DNA from: Streptantibioticus silvisoli
GTDB lineage: Bacteria; Actinomycetota; Actinomycetes; Streptomycetales; Streptomycetaceae
Direction of reading: 5' to 3'
NCBI RefSeq assembly: GCF_027947535.2
Contig: NZ_JAAGKO020000062.1
Location: forward strand, 1-46,031
DNA length: 46,031 nucleotides
Position numbers and translations under genes: made by a program. Below are positions 34,102 through 42,225 of the stretch, in pieces. Under the pieces are notes generated by a model. The model worked only from the letters and a program-made list of their open reading frames with translations. It ran no database searches and had not been told where the DNA came from. How positions within the stretch are numbered: the first letter of the stretch is position 1; every line of letters begins with the position of its first letter.

Positions 34102-34374
34102 CAGGGCTTCGGCGTAGTCGCGTGACGTCCGGTTCGTGGCGAACTGCCGGCTCAGTGGCGCTCTCGTAACGTGACAGGCACGGCTTCCAAGATCATGGAG
34201 TTCTCTACGCCCCGTGATCCGAGTGGAAGACCGTGCCTGCCGACGCATCATCTCTGATCCCGCCTGCCCTTGACCAACTGCGCGAGAATCCGCAGGCCGG
34301 ACCCGAGGAGGTCCCGGGCCTGCTGGAGAGGCTGGCCGAGGTGCCGGACCCGCGTGACCCACGCGGGGTGCGAG
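34102..34374 (+). mobile_element. Remnant of an ISAs1-type insertion sequence (left end only)
   Basis: A sequence starting cagggcttcgg at 34102 fits the CAGGG end usual for this IS group and leads into the first about 47 codons of a transposase. Element homology stops abruptly at about 34372, where a Nudix coding fragment begins in another frame. No right end is seen in the window. Confidence 0.5.
34233..34372 (+). pseudogene. Truncated ISAs1-family transposase
   Basis: From GTG 34233 the reading gives an N-terminal stretch ending LLERLAEVPDPRDPRGVR, the highly conserved opening of ISAs1/H-repeat-type transposases. After GVR the expected membrane-like HALVVVLALTA segment is missing and the frame runs into unrelated codons. 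Only about 47 of about 400 residues survive, so it is inactive. Confidence 0.65.
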
Positions 34375-34563
34375 ATCTTTCCGCACCGGCATGTCTTCGT
34401 GGTCAGCTACGGCGCGCGCTACCTGGGGAGCCGGCAGCCGAGGATTTCGCACGAGCACAAGGAACTCAGGCTCGTCCCGTACGAGGAGATCCCCGGCCTC
34501 AGGATGCCGGACGCCTACAAGCGGACCATCAACTCCTGGCGACAGATGCGCCCTCAGAACTGA
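34372..34563 (+). pseudogene. C-terminal fragment of a Nudix hydrolase gene
   Basis: The frame encodes EIFPHRHVFVVSYGARYLG then HEHKELRLVPYEEIPGLRM and a final helix YKRTINSWRQM, the usual end of a Nudix-domain protein (late strand, 'HKELRLVPYEEI..L' and closing helix). The Nudix box and start are absent, replaced by the IS remnant, with which it is out of frame. An IS-mediated deletion is the simplest explanation (inference). Confidence 0.65.
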
Positions 34564-34584
34564 ACAGGTCCGGGGTACGACACG

Positions 34585-35016
34585 TCAGCAAAGCGTCCCC
34601 GACGCGGCGGCCGCGAAACGGATCGCCTCGCTGTAAAACGCGGGCATGTTCAGCGTCTGCAACTCGGCACAGGGGAACTTGGCGAACCTCGCGGCACCGC
34701 CTTCGCCCCGTGATTCGAACTCACCTGATGCGGCGCGCAGTTCACAGAGATAAGAGAGCACCAGCACCCCGTCCTCCTCGTCCGGCGAGCCAGGGATGGT
34801 GTGCCGATAGGCGTGGACAGGCATCACGGGGCGGACACTCATGCCCAATTCCTCGAAGAGTTCCCGTTCGACGGTCTCCAGCGGCTGCTCGCCCGGATCC
34901 AGTTTTCCGCCGGGCAACTCCCATTCACCCCGCTCGTTCCTCCTGAGCCAGACCTTGTCCTCCTCAATAACGACACCTTTGACTGAAATGGGAAGCCGCA
35001 TGGTCGTCCAGGTCAT
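34585..35016 (-). CDS. Nudix hydrolase
   Basis: 143-aa cytoplasmic pyrophosphohydrolase of the Nudix superfamily. The Nudix box spans about residues 37-59 (GKLDPGEQPLETVERELFEE, then LGM) with the RELFEELG metal-binding core intact. The substrate (nucleotide sugar, dNTP or other XDP) is unknown. The start at 35016 may be leaderless: TATGCT lies 7-8 bases upstream and no ribosome binding site is seen; ATG 35001 (MRLPISVKG) is the alternative. It is convergent with the Nudix fragment at 34372-34563. A 137-bp gap separates it from the DUF397 gene. Confidence 0.9.
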   Translation of the reverse strand: MTWTTMRLPISVKGVVIEEDKVWLRRNERGEWELPGGKLDPGEQPLETVERELFEELGMSVRPVMPVHAYRHTIPGSPDEEDGVLVLSYLCELRAASGEFESRGEGGAARFAKFPCAELQTLNMPAFYSEAIRFAAAASGTLC

Positions 35017-35153
35017 GGGCCGAGAGCATAACGGGCCGCGCCGTGAGCGGATCAGAGCGGACGGTGAACGGCGTGGCGAGACCCGGGCCTCGCGAGGACG
35101 ACGCCGGCACCGCCTCACCCCGTGCACAGTGCCACCCCATGCACAGCACAACC

Positions 35154-35372
35154 TCACACCTCTCCCAGCTCCCCCGCTGCCACCGCGTCCACGAACGCTG
35201 TCCAGCCTTCCGTGGGGAACGCCAGTACCGGGCCCGTCGGGTTCTTGCTGTCGCGGACTGCCACCACGCCCGTCAGTGCGAACTCCGGGGCCCACTCGAC
35301 GCAGTCGCCGCCATCGCCATTGCTGTGCGAGGACTTCCGCCACGTCACGTCGGACAGGTTCAGGGTGTTCAT
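35154..35372 (-). CDS. DUF397 protein (copy 2)
   Basis: 72 aa. The motifs WRKSSHSNGDGGDCVEW, VAVRDSKNPTGPVLAF and GWTAFVDAV define DUF397, the small partner proteins found beside XRE regulators in actinomycetes (whiJ/abaA-like clusters, also described as Scr2-like). It is about 70 percent identical by eye to the copy at 35537-35755. A strong hairpin separates the two copies, so this one probably has its own promoter. Confidence 0.9.
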   Translation of the reverse strand: MNTLNLSDVTWRKSSHSNGDGGDCVEWAPEFALTGVVAVRDSKNPTGPVLAFPTEGWTAFVDAVAAGELGEV

Positions 35373-35464
35373 CTCGGCCTCCGTCAGCGCGTCCAGCTGG
35401 CCCGTACGTCCTGAGCCGTGCCTACCCGGCGCGCGACCGGCGCAGACCACCGCATGAACGACGA

Positions 35465-35501
35465 AGCCTCCGCACCGGCCGCAACCGGCCATGCGGAGGC
35501 T
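35465..35501. terminator. Strong hairpin between the two DUF397 genes
   Basis: Perfect 10-bp stem AGCCTCCGCA (35465-35474) with its complement (35492-35501), extended inward by CCGG/CCGG pairing. It should terminate the XRE-DUF397 transcript and isolates the second DUF397 copy. Confidence 0.75.
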
Positions 35502-35536
35502 CGCGTCGACCGCGACGACCGGCTGCGCGGCCGCGC

Positions 35537-35755
35537 TCAGACGGCGCCGAACTCCCCCGCGGCCACGGCACCGACGAACGCGGTCCAGCCGTCCGCCGAG
35601 AACGCCAGCGCCGGGCCCGAGGGGTTCTTGCTGTCACGGACCGGAACGACACCCGACGCGGCGAACTCCGGCGTCCATTCGACGCAGTCGCCTCCGTCCG
35701 CGTTGGAGTACGAGGACTTACGCCACGTCGCGTGGGACAGGTCCGGGGTGTTCAT
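35537..35755 (-). CDS. DUF397 protein (copy 1)
   Basis: 72 aa: WRKSSYSNADGGDCVEW, VPVRDSKNPSGPALAF and GWTAFVGAV. Its start overlaps the stop of the XRE gene by four bases (ATGA), so the two are translationally coupled. In characterised actinomycete clusters the DUF397 protein binds and modulates the XRE partner, comparable to a small antagonist (family knowledge). Confidence 0.92.
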   Translation of the reverse strand: MNTPDLSHATWRKSSYSNADGGDCVEWTPEFAASGVVPVRDSKNPSGPALAFSADGWTAFVGAVAAGEFGAV

Positions 35756-36582
35756 CTCGGCAAGGCCTCCATCACGTCTTGAATAAGAGCACCCGTCTCA
35801 CACGGGCTCAGGGCGTACGCCCTCAGACGATCGTAGGCCCGGCGGCGGGTGGTGACGCTCTCCTTGTCCTCAAACAGAGTCCCTGAGCCAATGCTCTCCT
35901 CGTAGGCGACGGCTGTTCCGTCATCGAGGGTGAGCAGGTTCAACGTGCCACCCATCAGGGCATGCCCGCCGTGATTGAACGGCATGACCTGCACGAGGCT
36001 GTTGGGCGCGTCCACCAGCTCCAGCAATGAGGCCAGTTGCGCCCGCATGACGTCGGGCCCACCAATCGGCCGTCGCAGCACCGCCTCGTCCAGGATCATG
36101 CCCAGGAACGGCTGCGGGTCGCGCTCGAAGATGTCCTTCCGTCCCTCCCGAACGTCTACCTTGTGCTCGATCTCGTCCGGCTTCGCGGAGGGGTTGCCAA
36201 TGCGGAACAACTCTCGCGCGTAACCCTCCGTCTGCACCAGCCCCGGCACGATGTGCCCCGCCAGGACCTCGATGGCGACCGCCCGGCGCTCCAACTCCAT
36301 CCGTCGCCGGTACCGGTCCGGATGGATCTCGTTCTTCGCGAGCGCGTAGAGCTTCTCGAACAGCCCCTCGGTGTGGAACGTTGCGTCCAGTTTCGAGGGA
36401 AGATCCGGCGCCATCATCGCGTCGGCCGTCTCCACCCGGGACAGCACGCTCTTGCTGAACCCGACGATGCCGCCCAGCCGTTCGAGGCTCATGCACTCCT
36501 GTTCCCGATATCGCCGCATCTCCGCCCCGAACAGGTCCCGCGCCGAGCGGTCGGGCCGCAACTCCCTGGATCGTGCTGGCAT
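35752..36582 (-). CDS. XRE-family regulator, Scr1/WhiJ-like
   Basis: 276 aa. An N-terminal helix-turn-helix at about residues 17-72 (LFGAEMRRYREQECMSLERL, GIVGFSKSVLSRVETAD) is followed by the DUF5753 domain typical of this family (VAIEVLAGHIVPGLVQTEGYARELF, REGRKDIFERDPQPFLGMILDEAVL, VQVMPFNHGGHALMGGTLNLL, VAYEESIGSGTLFED). Such proteins control development and antibiotic production in streptomycetes. ATG 36582 has aagggg 5 bases upstream. It is coupled to the DUF397 gene by ATGA and divergent from the cysteine-motif protein/HATPase pair, completing a whiJ-like cluster. Confidence 0.93.
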   Translation of the reverse strand: MPARSRELRPDRSARDLFGAEMRRYREQECMSLERLGGIVGFSKSVLSRVETADAMMAPDLPSKLDATFHTEGLFEKLYALAKNEIHPDRYRRRMELERRAVAIEVLAGHIVPGLVQTEGYARELFRIGNPSAKPDEIEHKVDVREGRKDIFERDPQPFLGMILDEAVLRRPIGGPDVMRAQLASLLELVDAPNSLVQVMPFNHGGHALMGGTLNLLTLDDGTAVAYEESIGSGTLFEDKESVTTRRRAYDRLRAYALSPCETGALIQDVMEALPR

Positions 36583-36703
36583 ATGCCCCTTGCCTCCCGT
36601 TCTCGAAGTCGCAACATGTCTCGCTGGAGATAGCTGAGGCCGAGCGCGACTCTGTCGATACACACAGTGAACCAGTTGCAGTAAATCGACGCAGGGAAAC
36701 GCC

Positions 36704-37477
36704 ATGGCATTCACCCGATCCACAACCCCGCCTCCTCCCCCCGCCCCGGCCAGCACCGCGTCCGTTCCGCCGAGCTCCGCGTCAACCTCCGTGCCGGAAA
36801 CGGTTGTTGGGGAGGAAGCGCCGTTGATCGCGTCGCTGCGGCTCCAGCAGAAGGTTCCGTACATCGCGGCGTGGAGCGCGGAGGAGATCGGGTCGCCGCG
36901 GGTGGTCCGGCGGGGGTCGGGGATCGGGTACGCGAACGAACGGCCTCGGGACCGGGACGCGTTCGGCGTGCTGTGGCGGCGGGTGACGAACCGTCCGGGG
37001 CGCGGGCGGCCGGAGTACGGCCAGGTCCACTTCCTGCGGCAGCGGCGGGCGATGGGCGGACTGCGCTGCCAGGTGTGCGGCGGGTCGACCGCGCGGGAGG
37101 TCACGCGGGACGGCGTGCTGTTCCTGCTGGGCCGCGACGAGTACGAGCACGCGCCGTGGCCGGCGCCGATCCACACCACGCACCCGCCGCTGTGCCTGCC
37201 GTGCGCGGGGACGTCGACCCAGGTCTGCCCGCACCTGCGCGACCACTACGTGGCGCTGCGCGCGCGGGCGCCGAGGCTGTACGGGGTCAACGGCATCTCG
37301 TACCTGCCCGGGCGCCAGGGGCCGAAGCGGTTCGGCGCGGAGACCTTGTCGTTCGAGGACCCGCGGGTGCGGTGGATGGAGGCCGCACAGCTGGTCGTGC
37401 GGCTGGAGACGTACACGCTCGTCGACCTCGAAGCCGAACTCGCCCGCACGCCGCAGTCGCCGGCGCTCTCCGCCTGA
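36704..37477 (+). CDS. Actinomycete protein with CxxC pairs, whiJ-cluster type
   Basis: 257 aa. Residues 1-40 are Pro/Ser/Thr-rich and disordered. The remainder is a compact alpha/beta domain with a likely zinc site: LRCQVCGGSTAR (CxxC), then PPLCLPCAG (CxxC) and a further Cys-His (QVCPHLRDHY). The sequence motifs YANERPRDRDAFGVLWRR and GPKRFGAETLSFEDPRVRW recur in proteins encoded next to HATPase genes in streptomycete regulatory clusters, as I recall; the function is unknown. It is divergent from the XRE gene and 27 bp upstream of the HATPase, with which it should be cotranscribed. Confidence 0.82.
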   Translation: MAFTRSTTPPPPPAPASTASVPPSSASTSVPETVVGEEAPLIASLRLQQKVPYIAAWSAEEIGSPRVVRRGSGIGYANERPRDRDAFGVLWRRVTNRPGRGRPEYGQVHFLRQRRAMGGLRCQVCGGSTAREVTRDGVLFLLGRDEYEHAPWPAPIHTTHPPLCLPCAGTSTQVCPHLRDHYVALRARAPRLYGVNGISYLPGRQGPKRFGAETLSFEDPRVRWMEAAQLVVRLETYTLVDLEAELARTPQSPALSA

Positions 37478-37504
37478 CCCGCATCCGACCGGGGAGTGAT
37501 CACC

Positions 37505-38077
37505 ATGCACCTGCTCGTCAGCCGCCTGAAGTTCGCCGCGACGGCCACCGCGCCGCGCTGCGCACGCATGTTCGTCAACCACACGCTTCGCTGCTGGTTA
37601 CTGTCCGACCTCGTGGACGACGCGGAACTCATCGTCTCGGAACTCGTCACCAACGCCGTCAAGGCCACCGGCACCCTCGAACCCCACCCCGCCTACGCCG
37701 ACCTCGACGACCTGGCGATCCTCGGCGTTCAGGTGCGCCTGATGGACCGGTCGCTGTTCGTCGAGGTGTGGGACTGCGACAGCGAGAAGGCGGTGGAGCC
37801 GCCGCCGACCGACAACGCCACCGACGAGGGCGGCCGCGGGCTGACCATCGTCGACGCCCTGAGCAAGCGGTACGGCGTGGCCCGCCCCGCCACCGGCGGC
37901 AAGATCGTCTGGGCCGAACTGGAAGCCGTCCACGACGCGGCGACGGTCCGCCGCATGACGCCGGCCTCCCCACCGAGGGGAATGCGCCAGGTACCGCTGT
38001 CGCCCACGAGGTGCGCGCGGCAGTACGCGCAGGCGGACGTGGGGTTGGCGAACCGGTTGGGGGAGGTGGCGGTCTGA
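37505..38077 (+). CDS. HATPase_c protein of the whiJ-like cluster
   Basis: 190 aa, GHKL-type ATP-binding protein. The N-box is AELIVSELVTNAVKATG, the G1-like segment VEVWDCDSEKAV and the G2 box EGGRGLTIVDALSKRYG. The last 45 residues (ATVRRMTPASPPRGM...) extend beyond the ATPase fold and are basic. ATG 37505 fits ggggag 8 bases upstream. It contains a TTA codon (37598-37600), so it may depend on bldA tRNA. Together with the XRE, DUF397 and CxxC proteins it forms a whiJ-like regulatory module. Immediately downstream lies the 65-bp repeat array. Confidence 0.9.
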   Translation: MHLLVSRLKFAATATAPRCARMFVNHTLRCWLLSDLVDDAELIVSELVTNAVKATGTLEPHPAYADLDDLAILGVQVRLMDRSLFVEVWDCDSEKAVEPPPTDNATDEGGRGLTIVDALSKRYGVARPATGGKIVWAELEAVHDAATVRRMTPASPPRGMRQVPLSPTRCARQYAQADVGLANRLGEVAV

Positions 38078-38110
38078 ACGGAACGCCTCCGGAGGAAGCG
38101 CCTCCGGCGG

Positions 38111-38410
38111 AAGCGCCTCCGGCGGTGGGGGCTTCTGGGGGAGGCGGCTTCGGCGGCGGGAGGCGTCTTCGGCGGAAACGCCTCCGGCGGTGGGGGCTTC
38201 TGGGGGAGGCGACTTCGGGGGCGGGAGGCGTCTTCGGCGGAAACGCCTCCGGCGGTGGGGGCTTCTGGGGGAGGCGGCTTCGGCGGCGGGAGGCGTCTTC
38301 GGCGGAAACGCCTCCGGCGGTGGGGGCTTCTGGGGGAGGCGGCTTCGGCGGCGGGAGGCGTCTTCGGCGGAAGCGCCTCCGGCGGTGGGGGCTTCTGGGG
38401 GAGGCGTCCT
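38111..38410. repeat. 65-bp tandem array, about five copies
   Basis: The landmark gcctccggcggtgggggc begins at 38115, 38180, 38245, 38310 and 38375: exactly 65 bp apart. The copies differ at few positions. Because 65 is not a multiple of three, no single frame can encode a uniform repeat, which argues against a coding role. Confidence 0.92.
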
Positions 38411-38434
38411 CGGCGGGGCGTGCCTCCGGCGGCG

Positions 38435-38755
38435 GGAGGCGACGCACGCAGCGGGCGACCTCGGCGGAGGCGGCTACGGGGAGGCGTCCTCAGCGGAGAA
38501 CAGGACCTCCGGGGGGAGCGTCTTCAGCGGCGGGAGGCGACGCATGCGGCGGGCGCGCTCGGCGGAGGCGTCCTCAGCACCCGGAGGCGACGCACGCAGC
38601 GGGCGACCTCAGCGGAGGCGGCTACGGGGAGGCGACCTCAGCGGAGAGCAGGGCCTCCGGGGGGAGCGTCCTCAGCGCCGGGAGGCGACGCATGCGGTGG
38701 GTGCGCTCGGCGGAGGCGTCCTCAGCGCCCGGAGGCGACGCACCCGGCGGGCATC
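38435..38755. repeat. 148-bp tandem array, two full copies and a partial third
   Basis: The landmark ggaggcgacgcac begins at 38435, 38583 and 38731, exactly 148 bp apart. Each unit contains a sub-repeat around ggaggcgacgcatgcgg. It follows directly on the 65-bp array. No gene is supported between 38078 and 39378. Confidence 0.9.
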
Positions 38756-39378
38756 CTCGGCAGGGGCGTCTTCAGCGCCCGGAGGCGGCGCACCCGGCGG
38801 CGGAGCACTCCGGCGGCGGCGACGAACGCGTGCCGCCGGTCGGGGAGTTGCTGCTCGGTCGGTCGGTGACCTCATCCTCCGGCACCGAACCCGCCCACTC
38901 CGCCGGGCCGTTGCGAAGTCCGCCGGACCGGACCGCGATCAGCACGCCGAACACACCGGCGGGCCCCCCGTACCGGCGAGCGGTCCGCGCCAACGTTTCC
39001 GCGTGCACTGATCTGACGCTGCGTCATGTTCAGTCGTCCGGGAGAGCGCGGGGCGTGTGCGTGATTGCGTCAAGTTTCGCGCCGGAGTTGGCGAGTTGGG
39101 CAAGCCCGGGGCGGATTCACTGAGCCGGGTGCCGCGTCGGCCGCCGAGCCGTGACGCGGGTCGTCGGTACGGCGGAACCCGCCGCCGCATCGTCGCCCGC
39201 CGGCGCCCCACAGGCGGCCGGCCCCCGCACCGCTGCCGCTGCCGCCACCGGCCCCCGGCCGGGACAGCGGTGCGATGAGCGCCAACGCCGCGGTCCCGCG
39301 CCGGAGTCGTCGGCGGGACGGGCGGCCGGGTGCGACCCCGGGCACGCCTCAGGGTGCGACCCCGGGCCCGACCGCAGG
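38756..39378. other. Intergenic region after the repeat arrays
   Basis: GC-rich sequence without a convincing gene. A repeat of ggtgcgaccccgggc occurs near 39327 and 39353, just past the O-methyltransferase stop. Confidence 0.45.
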
Positions 39379-40038
39379 TCACAGGCGGCAGCTGATCTCC
39401 ATGCCGTCCTCGACGGGGAACGTCACGCTCTGGTAGCCGTTCGCCGGATCGCGTACGTAGTCCAGGTAGGGCCGCAGGCCGTCCAGCTCGACGTCGTCGG
39501 CGACGACGAGCGTGCCGGGTGCCAGGCGCGGCTCCAGCAGGCGCAGCACCGGCAGGCACAGGTCCTTCCAGCCGTCGAGCAGGACGAAGTCCGCGCCGGC
39601 GTCGAGATCGGCGAGGGTCTCGCGCGCGTCCCCTTCGAGCACGGTGACCACGTCGTCCAGGCCGGTCTCGGCGAAGGCGCGGCGAGCGGCGGCGGCCTTG
39701 TCCGCGTTCAGTTCCGTGCTGACGACCCGCCCGGTGCCGTTGTCCCGCACGGCGGCGGCCAGGTGCAGCGTGGAGATGCCGAACGACGTGCCGAACTCGA
39801 CGACGGTGGCCGGGCGTACGGCCCGGACCAGGCTGTAGAGCAACTGGCCGCCCGCGGCGGAGATCGGCATGTAGATCCGCGCGGCGGCGTCGGCCTGCTC
39901 CTGCGGTGACATCGCCGCGAAGCCGCCGGGGCGGTCCGCGATGCCGGCCGCGGCGAAGTCGTCGTCGGCGGCCGCCGCGAACATCCGGCTGAGGGTGGTC
40001 CCGACCCGCGGGTCGGTGAGCGTGTTGGTGAAGGTCAT
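39379..40038 (-). CDS. O-methyltransferase (class I, CCoAOMT/catechol type)
   Basis: 219 aa SAM-dependent O-methyltransferase. Motif I is VVEFGTSFGISTLHLA; the acidic residue after strand two is in VVSTELNADKAAAARRA; the metal-site and catalytic Asp region is ADFVLLDGWKDLCLPVL, with PGTLVVADDVELDGL following. These fit the metal-dependent small-molecule group that methylates catechol-like hydroxyls. ATG 40038 is chosen because TAGCCT sits 7 bases upstream (possible leaderless promoter); GTG 40056 is an alternative. It is divergent from a TetR regulator, and the shared gap holds an inverted repeat. The aromatic substrate is unknown. Confidence 0.88.
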   Translation of the reverse strand: MTFTNTLTDPRVGTTLSRMFAAAADDDFAAAGIADRPGGFAAMSPQEQADAAARIYMPISAAGGQLLYSLVRAVRPATVVEFGTSFGISTLHLAAAVRDNGTGRVVSTELNADKAAAARRAFAETGLDDVVTVLEGDARETLADLDAGADFVLLDGWKDLCLPVLRLLEPRLAPGTLVVADDVELDGLRPYLDYVRDPANGYQSVTFPVEDGMEISCRL

Positions 40039-40048
40039 GCCACCTAGG

Positions 40049-40075
40049 CTAGACACACCGTTGCGTCTTGTCTAG
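40049..40075. promoter_or_regulatory. Candidate TetR operator
   Basis: Inverted repeat CTAGACA (40049-40055) and TGTCTAG (40069-40075), 13-bp centre. It overlaps the probable -10 of the O-methyltransferase gene and lies upstream of the TetR ATG at 40131. AGACA/TGTCT arms are typical of TetR-family operators. Confidence 0.7.
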
Positions 40076-40130
40076 GCGTTCCCGGCTATCCTGGGACCGG
40101 GGAGGCGACACCGGACCGAAGGGAGGCGAC

Positions 40131-40760
40131 ATGGGATCGACCGGAACGGCCGCCGAGCGGAGCACGGACGCGGAGAACGGGCCGCGCCATCACGGCAACC
40201 GGCACGGACGCAGCGAACAGGCCAGGCTGGCGGTGCTGGAGGCGGCCGACGGCCTGCTCGTCGAGAAGGGCTTCGCGGCCGTCACGATGGAGGGCATCGC
40301 GACGCGGGCCGGGGTCGCCAAGCAGACCGTCTACCGCTGGTGGAGCACCAAGACCGAGGTCCTCCTCGACGCCTTCCTGACCGACGCGGCCGAGGAGCTG
40401 ACACCGCCGGACCACGGCGACCTCGACCGCGACCTGCGCGACCACCTGCGTCGACTCGCCGACTTCCTGGGCGGTTCGGACCCCGGAGCGGTACTGAAGG
40501 CGCTGATCGCCCAGGCGCAGCACGACCCGGTGTTCGCCGGGCACTTCCGCGCCCGGTACCTCGACGAACAGCGCCGCCGCGACCGCCTGCCGCTCGAACG
40601 CGCCGTCGCCCGCGGCCAGTTGCCCGCCGACCTCGACATCGCCACCGAGACCGACCAGCTCGTCGGACCGCTCTACTACCGCGTCCTGGTCACGGACGGA
40701 CCCATCGGCCGCGACTTCACCGACGCCATCGTCAACGCGTTCGTCCGACGCCAACGCTGA
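40131..40760 (+). CDS. TetR-family regulator
   Basis: 209 aa. The N-terminal 30 residues are polar, with a His/Arg patch (RHHGNRHGRSEQ). The helix-turn-helix is at about 32-78 (RLAVLEAADGLLVEKGFAAVTMEGIATRAGVAKQTVYRWWSTKTEVLLDAF), with the recognition helix VAKQTVYRWW. A TetR_C-type helical domain follows (LRDHLRRLADFLGGSDPGAVLKALIAQAQHDPVFAGHF). GGGAGG 4 bases before ATG 40131 sets the start. The divergent O-methyltransferase and the shared inverted repeat suggest it represses that gene and itself. Confidence 0.92.
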   Translation: MGSTGTAAERSTDAENGPRHHGNRHGRSEQARLAVLEAADGLLVEKGFAAVTMEGIATRAGVAKQTVYRWWSTKTEVLLDAFLTDAAEELTPPDHGDLDRDLRDHLRRLADFLGGSDPGAVLKALIAQAQHDPVFAGHFRARYLDEQRRRDRLPLERAVARGQLPADLDIATETDQLVGPLYYRVLVTDGPIGRDFTDAIVNAFVRRQR

Positions 40761-40819
40761 CCGGGGACGGCGGCCGCTTCGCGGGTCACCGTCGGCCGGC
40801 GCCCCCACCACCTCATCGG

Positions 40820-42058
40820 TCAGTACGCCGGGTACGCCCAGCCACCCGGGTAGTACGGCTCCCGTTCGCCGCGGAACGCGAGTGCGCACCGGCGCAGGGT
40901 GCCCGGCCGCAGTTCCTCGGCCAGTCCGGCGCGGCCCAGCGTCGCCGGCGAGGTGCCGCCGAGGTAGGCGGCCCCCAACTCGGCGGCGGACAACCGGAGA
41001 TCAGCCGCCGCCGAGGTGCGGTGGCAGGACGCCCCGGTGCCGTCGGCCGACAGCCGGAAGCGCCCGGCGTTCCACGGGCAGAACGGGTCCGCCACCTCCA
41101 GCACGACGTCCAGCGGCACCGCGTACCGGCGGGCGGCCAGCGCCCGTTCCACGTCGACCAGTCGCACCCACAGCCGGTCCTCCGCGACGGTGTGCGCGGC
41201 GCGCGGATCGGTCAGCAGGTGCGGCAACGCCTCGTCGAGCGCGCCCTCGTAGGACACGACCGGGTACAGGTCGACGCCGATCAGGAACTCCCACAGGGCG
41301 GCGTACGCCTCGCGGGTCGTGGTGGCCAGCTCCACGACGCGGACGACCGCGTCCTCGCCCTCCTGCGCGTACCGGTAGAGCGCGTAGCCGGTCGGGGTGC
41401 CGGCACCGTCGCGGTGGACCGCGTACCGCAGCGCGCTCGCGCCGGCCCGGGAGCCGGGGTCGTCGCCCAGCCGGGCGTCCCAGAACCGGGCGGCGCGATC
41501 CGGCCAGCCGGGCAGTTCCGGCATGGCGGCGGCGTAGACCCGCTCCAGCAGCGGACGCGCCTCCCGCTCCGCCAGCAACCGCACCCGGCCGTCGCCGGTC
41601 CCGGCACCGGGCCGCAGCCGGGCCGTCCGGGTGTCGAGCCGGATGATCGCACCGCGCGAGGCGAGCCCGTACCCGAAGCGGCCGTAGATCGCCGCCTCGG
41701 AGGGGCGCAGCGCGGCGACCGGCTCGGCGCCGGACTCGTACACGTCGGTCAACTGGCGCCGCATCAGCGCGGTCAGGACGCCCCGCCGCCGGTGCGTGGG
41801 GGCGACTCCGACGCTCGTGACCCCGGCGACCGGCGCGACCGCCCCGGGCACCGCCATGAGCCGGCTGTGCGCCGTCGTCCCGCCCACCGGTTCGTCGCCG
41901 TCGAACGCCCCGAGCGCGCGGTCCAGTTCGGTGGCGGCACGTTCCCGGGCGACGTCCGCCTCGTCCCGGTCGACGCCGTAACTGCCGCCGACGGTACGAA
42001 CCCACGCCGCGAACTCGTGCTCCCGCAACGGCCGTACCTCGTATCGTTCCTCGCTCAT
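40820..42058 (-). CDS. Eis-family GNAT N-acetyltransferase
   Basis: 412 aa. Two GNAT-like lobes plus a C-terminal sterol-carrier-like domain are the architecture of Eis (enhanced intracellular survival) proteins, which acetylate amines including aminoglycosides. The acetyl-CoA motif is VTSVGVAPTHRRRGVLTALM (about 80-99); IYGRFGYGLAS is also diagnostic; the C-terminal SCP2-like part includes LRLSAAELGAAYLGGTSPATL and ends with a Tyr-rich tail. Length matches the family (about 400). The physiological substrate is unknown. The upstream gap 42059-42225 contains ccggttgctccgg-type short repeats. Confidence 0.9.
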   Translation of the reverse strand: MSEERYEVRPLREHEFAAWVRTVGGSYGVDRDEADVARERAATELDRALGAFDGDEPVGGTTAHSRLMAVPGAVAPVAGVTSVGVAPTHRRRGVLTALMRRQLTDVYESGAEPVAALRPSEAAIYGRFGYGLASRGAIIRLDTRTARLRPGAGTGDGRVRLLAEREARPLLERVYAAAMPELPGWPDRAARFWDARLGDDPGSRAGASALRYAVHRDGAGTPTGYALYRYAQEGEDAVVRVVELATTTREAYAALWEFLIGVDLYPVVSYEGALDEALPHLLTDPRAAHTVAEDRLWVRLVDVERALAARRYAVPLDVVLEVADPFCPWNAGRFRLSADGTGASCHRTSAAADLRLSAAELGAAYLGGTSPATLGRAGLAEELRPGTLRRCALAFRGEREPYYPGGWAYPAY

Positions 42059-42225
42059 GCCGCCTGCCTATCCCACGGCTCGCTCGGCGGGCGAGTGGTT
42101 TTCCTCCGGTTCATTCGGTTCTTCTGGTCCCGCCGGTTGCGCCGGTTGCTCCGGCTGTCCGGTTGCTCCGGTTCCGCCGAAGCGGGGGACCGAGTCCTCC
42201 GGGACGGACCTACTACCACCTTGGG

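Noticed and set aside
29882-34563. Complete prophage or integrative element
   Set aside because: The AT-richer stretch suggests transfer, but I see no integrase, att repeats, replication or structural genes.
36782-37582. Leftward frame opposite the CxxC protein
   Set aside because: Shadow of the gene at 36704-37477; Arg/Pro-rich without motifs.
38111-38755. CRISPR array
   Set aside because: Units are directly adjacent with no unique spacers, and no cas genes are in the window; these are tandem minisatellites.
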